From Solirubrobacteraceae bacterium (GTDB lineage Bacteria; Actinomycetota; Thermoleophilia; Solirubrobacterales; Solirubrobacteraceae), in the NCBI GenBank assembly GCA_019683665.1, contig JADGIB010000121.1:1-9976 (forward strand): a stretch of 9,976 nt of DNA, in the 5' to 3' direction. The translations under genes and the position numbers were made by a program. How positions within the stretch are numbered: position 1 is the stretch's first letter; every line of letters begins with the position of its first letter. This document shows positions 6,436-9,976 of the stretch, piece by piece. The notes beneath the pieces were generated by a model that saw only the letters and a program-made list of their open reading frames with translations, made no database searches and was not told the DNA's origin.

Positions 6436-7673
6436 GCGACCGCCTGCCGCTGCACGGCCTGCGCGTCCTCGACCTCTCGCGGCTGCTGCCCGGGCCGTTC
6501 TGCTCGCTGCTGCTCGCCGACTTCGGCGCCGACGTCGTCAAGGTCGAGGACACCGGCGCCGGCGACTACGCGCGCTGGGCGCCGCCGCGGTTCGAGGGCG
6601 TCGAGGCCTCGGCCGCCGGCGCGTTCTTCCTCGCGCTGAACCGCAACAAGCGCTCGATCCGCATCGACCTCAAGACCGAGGCCGGGCGCGAGGTGCTGCT
6701 GCGCCTCGTCCGCGACGCCGACGTCCTGCTCGAGTCGTTCCGCCCCGGAGTCATGGACCGCCTCGGCGTCGGCTACGAGCGGCTGCGCGCCGAGAACCCC
6801 CGGCTCGTCCACTGCGCGATCACCGGCTTCGGCCAGGACGGCCCGTGGCGCGACCGGCCCGGCCACGACCTCAACTACCTCGGGCTCGCCGGCCTGCTCG
6901 ACCTCACCGGCGAGGCGGACGGGCCGCCGGTCCAGCCCGCCGGCCAGATCGCCGACCTCGGCGGCGGCGCGCTCATGGCCGCGTTCGCGATCCTCGCCGC
7001 GCTGCGCGAGCGCGACCGCTCCGGCGAGGGCCAGCTCGTCGACGTGTCGATGACCGACGGGGCGCTGTCGTGGACGGCGATGCTCGCCGCGCGCGTGTTC
7101 GCCGGCGCCGCGCCCCCGCGCCGCGGCGCCCTCGAGCTCGGCGGCGGGATCGTCTGCTACCGGCCCTACGCGGCCGCCGACGGGTGGGTGACGCTCGGGG
7201 CGCTGGAGCCGAAGTTCTGGGCCGCGTGGTGCCGCGGGGTCGGGCGCGAGGACCTCGTCGACCACCAGTTCGACCCGCCCGGCAGCGACGCGCACCGCGA
7301 GGTCGAGGCGATCTTCGCCGCCCGCACCCGGGCCGAGTGGGCCGCGTTCGCGGCCGAGCACGAGTGCTGCCTGGAGCCGGTGCTCACCCTCGATGAGGCG
7401 CTCGCGTCCGAGCACGTGCGCGCCCGCGGGATGGTCGTCGAGGTCGACCAGCCCGGCGCGCCGGGGCCGCTGCGCGCGCTCGGCGTCCCGGTGCGGCTGT
7501 CGCGCACGCCCGGCGACCCGCACCGGCGGCCCGGACCGGCGCTGGGGGAGCACACCGCCGAGGTGCTGGCCGAGGCCGGCTACGGTGAGGCGGAGATCGC
7601 CGCGCTCATGGCGTCTGGGGCCGTCACCGGCCCGCCGGGCGCCGATCCGACCCAGCCCAGCTTCCGCGCGTGA
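6432..7673 (+). CDS. Family III CoA-transferase, alpha-methylacyl-CoA racemase-like
   Basis: CaiB/BaiF-type protein of 413 residues from a GTG at 6432 that shares GTGA with the BKACE stop. The frame is open much further upstream, but that part overlaps BKACE in another frame and is not coding. N-terminal features are LDLSRLLPGPFCSLLLADFGADVVKVE (13-39, split by the PGP turn) and LLESFRPGVMDRLGVGYE (99-116). His145 in RPGHDLNY and Asp175 in GQIADLGGG match the His126/Asp156 proton-transfer pair of Mycobacterium alpha-methylacyl-CoA racemase; true CoA-transferases keep the Asp but usually not the His. This favours a racemase that interconverts (2R)- and (2S)-2-methylacyl-CoA so that a stereospecific dehydrogenase can act. 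At 413 residues it is longer than the roughly 360-380 of typical racemases, and KVEDTGAGDYARW is closer to the transferases, so transferase activity stays possible. It sits mid-operon, coupled on both sides. Confidence 0.85.
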   Translation: MSDRLPLHGLRVLDLSRLLPGPFCSLLLADFGADVVKVEDTGAGDYARWAPPRFEGVEASAAGAFFLALNRNKRSIRIDLKTEAGREVLLRLVRDADVLLESFRPGVMDRLGVGYERLRAENPRLVHCAITGFGQDGPWRDRPGHDLNYLGLAGLLDLTGEADGPPVQPAGQIADLGGGALMAAFAILAALRERDRSGEGQLVDVSMTDGALSWTAMLAARVFAGAAPPRRGALELGGGIVCYRPYAAADGWVTLGALEPKFWAAWCRGVGREDLVDHQFDPPGSDAHREVEAIFAARTRAEWAAFAAEHECCLEPVLTLDEALASEHVRARGMVVEVDQPGAPGPLRALGVPVRLSRTPGDPHRRPGPALGEHTAEVLAEAGYGEAEIAALMASGAVTGPPGADPTQPSFRA

Positions 7674-8374
7674 ACGCCGACGGCCTCCTGAAGATGAGCG
7701 AGCTGGCGGAGCGCTCCGGGGTGAGCGCCGCCACGATCAAGCACTACCTGCGCGAGGGCCTCCTCGGGGACGGCCGCGAGATCGTGCGCACGTCGCGCAA
7801 CATGGCCTGGTACCCGCCGGAGCTCGTCGACCGCATCAGGCTCATCAAGCGCCTCCAGGAGGAGCGCTTCATGCCGCTGAAGGTCATCAAGCGGGTGATC
7901 GGCGACGACCCGCAGCGGGCCGCCCGGCTCATCGAGCTCGAGGACCGCATCATCGAGCGGGCCACCCGCGACGCCGACCGCGAGCGGATGTCGCGGGCCG
8001 AGGCGCGCCGCCGCTACGACGTGCCCGACGTCGTCCTCGACCGCCTCGAGGAGATCGGCGTCCTGTCGCCCGGCCCCCGCGGCTACGACCGCGACGACGT
8101 CGCGATCATCGCCGCGATCTCCCGCTTCCGCGCCGGCGGCTACGACGAGGCGCTCGGCTTCACCGTCTACGACACGCTCCGCTACAAGGAGGCGCTCGAG
8201 CCGCTCGTCGAGGAGGAGGTCCGCACGCTTCTGGAGCGCCTCGCGGGCGAGGTGGAGGTGGAGCGCGCGGCCGAGATCATCGCCTCCGGCGCCGAGCCGC
8301 TGCGCGAGCTGATCGGCGCCATGCACAGCAAGCTGCTGCTCGCCGCGATGCGGCGGGCGCGCGGGCAGGGCTGA
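7670..8374 (+). CDS. MerR-family transcriptional regulator with an extra HTH-like region
   Basis: 234 residues from a GTG at 7670 that shares GTGA with the upstream stop; an ATG at 7694 is an alternative, and neither has a clear Shine-Dalgarno, so translational coupling favours 7670. Residues 8-77 form a MerR winged-helix DNA-binding domain (KMSELAERSGVSAATIKHYL, then Y48-PPELVDRIRLIKRLQ). A charged helix (about 82-106) follows. Residues about 107-165 look like a second, weaker MerR-like unit: SRAEARRRYDVPDVVLDRLEEIG, a turn, GYDRDDVAIIAAISRFRAGGYDE. The C-terminus is helical. No metal-binding cysteines are present, so an organic ligand such as an acyl-CoA is likelier than a metal. Last gene of the BKACE operon, whose promoter carries the palindrome also found at 2669-2705. 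It is the only regulator inside the module, so it is the obvious candidate to bind both sites and control its own operon, like the MerR-type LiuR. Binding is inferred. Confidence 0.9.
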   Translation: MNADGLLKMSELAERSGVSAATIKHYLREGLLGDGREIVRTSRNMAWYPPELVDRIRLIKRLQEERFMPLKVIKRVIGDDPQRAARLIELEDRIIERATRDADRERMSRAEARRRYDVPDVVLDRLEEIGVLSPGPRGYDRDDVAIIAAISRFRAGGYDEALGFTVYDTLRYKEALEPLVEEEVRTLLERLAGEVEVERAAEIIASGAEPLRELIGAMHSKLLLAAMRRARGQG

Positions 8375-8375
8375 C

Positions 8376-8398
8376 GGGGCGCCGCTCAGGGGCGCCCC
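8376..8398. terminator. Candidate bidirectional terminator hairpin between convergent genes
   Basis: GGGGCGCC (8376-8383) and GGCGCCCC (8391-8398) can form an 8-bp all-GC stem with a 7-base loop. It starts 2 bases after the MerR stop and overlaps the last codons of the convergent methyltransferase gene. There is no T-run on either side, which is common in GC-rich actinobacteria. Placement between converging genes supports a terminator; efficiency cannot be judged. Confidence 0.5.
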
Positions 8399-9450
8399 TC
8401 CAGGACGAGGTTGAACGGGGTCTCGGTCGCCCGCCGGAAGCGGCGGAAGCCGGCCTCCGCGGCGACCGCGGCCAGGCGCGCCTCGCCCGCCTGGGCGCCG
8501 AGCCCGAGCGCGACGTCCTGGGCCAGCGACGACGGCGTGCAGATCACCGTCGAGGCCGCGTAGAACAGCCGCCCGACCGGGTTGAGGTTCTCCTCGAGCG
8601 AGTTGCCCGCGTACGGCTCGACGAGCATCCACCAGCCGTCGGGCCGCAGCGTCTCGCGCGCGTGGCGGGCGGCGCCGACCGGGTCGCCCATGTCGTGCAG
8701 GCAGTCGAAGTGGCAGACGAGGTCGTAGCCGTCGCCCGGGTAGGCGTCGGCGGCGGCGACCTCGAAGCGCACCCGGTCCTCCAGGCCGGCGTCGCGGGCG
8801 ATCTCGCGGGCGCGGGCGATCGAGCCCTCGTGGGAGTCGACGCCGAGGAACCGCGAGCGCGGGAACGCCTGGGCCATGATGACCGTCGAGGCGCCGTGGC
8901 CGCAGCCGACGTCGACGGCGGTCGCGCCCTCGCGCAGCCGCTCCTGCAGCCCGTCGAAGGCCGGGATCCAGTCGGCCACGAGGTGGGCGCGGTAGCCGGG
9001 GCGGAAGAACCGCTCGGTGCCGGCGAACAGGCGCGGGTCGTGCTCGTGCCAGCCGAAGCCCTCGCCGTGGCGGAAGCGCTCGGCGATCCGCTCCTCGTCG
9101 GCCCACACCGAGGCGAGGATCCCGTAGGCGCCGAGGACGTAGAGCGGGCTGTCCTCGTCGGCGAGCGCGAGCGCGTGCTCGTCGGGCAGCGTGTAGCGGT
9201 CGGTCGCCGGGTCGTGCTCGACGTAGCCGCTGGCGGCCTGGTTGGCCAGCCACTCGCGCACGTAGCGCTCGCGCACCCCGGCGCGCTCGGCGATCTCGGC
9301 GCTCGTCAGGGGGCCGGCGTGGGCCATCGCCCGATACAGCCCGAGCTGCTCGCCGAGCATCACCAGCGGCGCCGTGATCGCCGCGCCGAGGTCGACGACG
9401 ATCCGTCCCATGAACTGCTCGACGCGTGCCTCGTCGATGGTCGTGGCCAT
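8386..9450 (-). CDS. HTH-containing class I SAM-dependent methyltransferase
   Basis: 354 residues. The ATG at 9450 has GGGGGAG (complement of 9456-9462) 5 bases upstream. An N-terminal winged-helix-like domain (about 20-90: LGAAITAPLVMLGEQLGLYRAM, then LTSAEIAERAGVRERYVREWL) resembles the dimerisation domain of O-methyltransferases and Rv2258c-like proteins. The C-terminal Rossmann domain has motif I VDVGCGHGAS (179-188), the acidic end of strand 2 at Asp205 (FLGVDSH), a FDCLHDMGDP motif (248-257) and the post-motif strand LRPDGWWMLVEP (268-279). The reaction is methyl transfer from SAM; the acceptor, probably a small molecule, cannot be told. Cytoplasmic, with no signal or membrane segments. 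It converges with the MerR gene and lies 63 bases downstream of the LuxR-type gene on the same strand, so it may belong to that unit and not to the acyl-CoA module. Confidence 0.9.
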   Translation of the reverse strand: MATTIDEARVEQFMGRIVVDLGAAITAPLVMLGEQLGLYRAMAHAGPLTSAEIAERAGVRERYVREWLANQAASGYVEHDPATDRYTLPDEHALALADEDSPLYVLGAYGILASVWADEERIAERFRHGEGFGWHEHDPRLFAGTERFFRPGYRAHLVADWIPAFDGLQERLREGATAVDVGCGHGASTVIMAQAFPRSRFLGVDSHEGSIARAREIARDAGLEDRVRFEVAAADAYPGDGYDLVCHFDCLHDMGDPVGAARHARETLRPDGWWMLVEPYAGNSLEENLNPVGRLFYAASTVICTPSSLAQDVALGLGAQAGEARLAAVAAEAGFRRFRRATETPFNLVLEGRP

Positions 9451-9513
9451 GGCTGCTCCCCCGTCGTGGTGGCCGTCCTGGCCTCCGACCCCACCGCATC
9501 CCCGCGGGCGCCG

Positions 9514-9976
9514 TCAATGCGTGATCTCACGTCGGCGCGCGGCGGCCGCGGTGCGCGACGCGACGCCGAGCTTCGCGTAGGCGTGCTCGAGGTGCTTGTC
9601 GACGGTGCGCGGGCGCATCCCCAGGCGGCGGGCGATCGCCGCGTTCGCGTCGCCGGCCTCGACGCGCGCGAGCACCTCGCGCTCGCGGCGGGTGAGGCGC
9701 AGGGCGGCGAGCGCCTCCCGCCCGGCGACGCGCCGCAGCGCGGCGAGCAGCGACGGGCGCAGCAGCTCCAGCAGCGCCCGCTCGCGCTCGTCGAACGGGG
9801 GCTGCGCCCGGCGCAGGACGATCGCGGCGTCGTCGTCGCCGGGCAGCGGGAGCGGCAGGCGGACGCGGTCGCCGGCGGACGCGCGGTCGCCGCCGGGGCC
9901 CGGGTCCGGGCCGGACGTCCAGGCGGCGGCGTCGGCGCCGCCCCGCGCGCGCAGGCGGGCGCGGGCGCGGGCCGCC
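9514..9976 (-). CDS. LuxR-type HTH regulator, C-terminal part (5' end beyond window)
   Basis: Open from the right edge to a TGA at 9514-9516, giving 153 visible residues. The last 65 or so form a LuxR/NarL DNA-binding domain: LTRREREVLARVEAGDANAA, then IARRLGMRPRTVDKHLEHAY and AKLGVASRTAAAA. The segment before it (LPLPLPGDDDAAIVLRRAQ, then PPFDERERALLELLRPSLLAALRR) looks like the end of a GAF/PAS-like sensor domain of the kind common before LuxR HTHs in actinobacteria. The last strand and long helix are visible, with no receiver-domain features. The rest of the sensor part is outside the window, so the signal is unknown. It precedes the methyltransferase on the same strand by 63 bases and could be cotranscribed with it. 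The Pro/Gly/Arg-rich stretch near the edge is low in complexity. Confidence 0.85.
   Translation of the reverse strand, partial: AARARARLRARGGADAAAWTSGPDPGPGGDRASAGDRVRLPLPLPGDDDAAIVLRRAQPPFDERERALLELLRPSLLAALRRVAGREALAALRLTRREREVLARVEAGDANAAIARRLGMRPRTVDKHLEHAYAKLGVASRTAAAARRREITH

Noticed and set aside
5059..7553. Long minus-strand open frames opposite the BKACE and racemase genes.
   Set aside because: Arg/Ala/Gly/Asp-rich antisense shadows; the plus strand carries conserved catalytic residues throughout.
7580..9517. A 645-residue minus-strand frame spanning the MerR and methyltransferase genes.
   Set aside because: It crosses two real genes that converge, and its translation is low in complexity.
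9940..9976. CGCGGG-type short repeats at the right edge.
   Set aside because: They encode an Ala/Arg run in the LuxR-type protein and are ordinary low-complexity GC-rich coding sequence.

Overview
The window is very GC-rich, with G or C at nearly every third codon position, several GTG starts and Shine-Dalgarno sites of the GGAG/AGGA type. Together with the protein families present, this suggests a high-GC actinobacterium. A soil lineage such as Thermoleophilia/Solirubrobacterales would fit, but that placement is inference from style and not from a marker gene.

Layout. (1) 1-1358, minus strand: the N-terminal part of a secreted protein with three immunoglobulin-like 'choice-of-anchor D' repeats and an IPT/TIG-like domain; it runs off the left edge. 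(2) 1457-2644, minus: an acyl-CoA dehydrogenase of the isovaleryl/long-chain type. (3) 2645-2730: a divergent promoter region with a 16-bp palindrome. (4) 2731-5135, plus: an enoyl-CoA hydratase-family protein followed by a biotin-dependent acyl-CoA carboxylase carboxyltransferase subunit. (5) 5142-5318, minus: an unrecognised 58-residue gene, tail-to-tail with the carboxyltransferase. (6) 5511-5547: a second copy of the palindromic element. (7) 5560-8374, plus: a tightly coupled operon of a beta-keto acid cleavage enzyme (BKACE/DUF849), an alpha-methylacyl-CoA racemase-like family III CoA-transferase and a MerR-type regulator. (8) 8386-9450, minus: an HTH-methyltransferase. (9) 9514-9976, minus: the C-terminal end of a LuxR-type regulator that runs off the right edge. 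No RNA gene, CRISPR array, insertion sequence or gene-free stretch above 300 bases was seen. The 98 bases at 1359-1456 and 63 bases at 9451-9513 hold only ribosome binding sites that I can support.

How the genes fit together. Genes 2 to 7, except the small ORF, look like one catabolic module for CoA-activated, probably methyl-branched acyl groups: epimerise, dehydrogenate, carboxylate, hydrate, and cleave or transfer with acetyl-CoA. The strongest evidence is an almost identical 37-bp element (34 of 37 bases) in front of both transcription units, centred on AGTAGGA-CT-TCCTACT. This points to a local regulon, most simply controlled by the MerR-type protein encoded at the end of the second operon. 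The gene set partly resembles the leucine/isovalerate (Liu) pathway with its MerR regulator LiuR. It lacks a biotin carboxylase and HMG-CoA lyase in the window and carries a BKACE and a racemase instead, so the substrate is unknown and the pathway may be a new variant.
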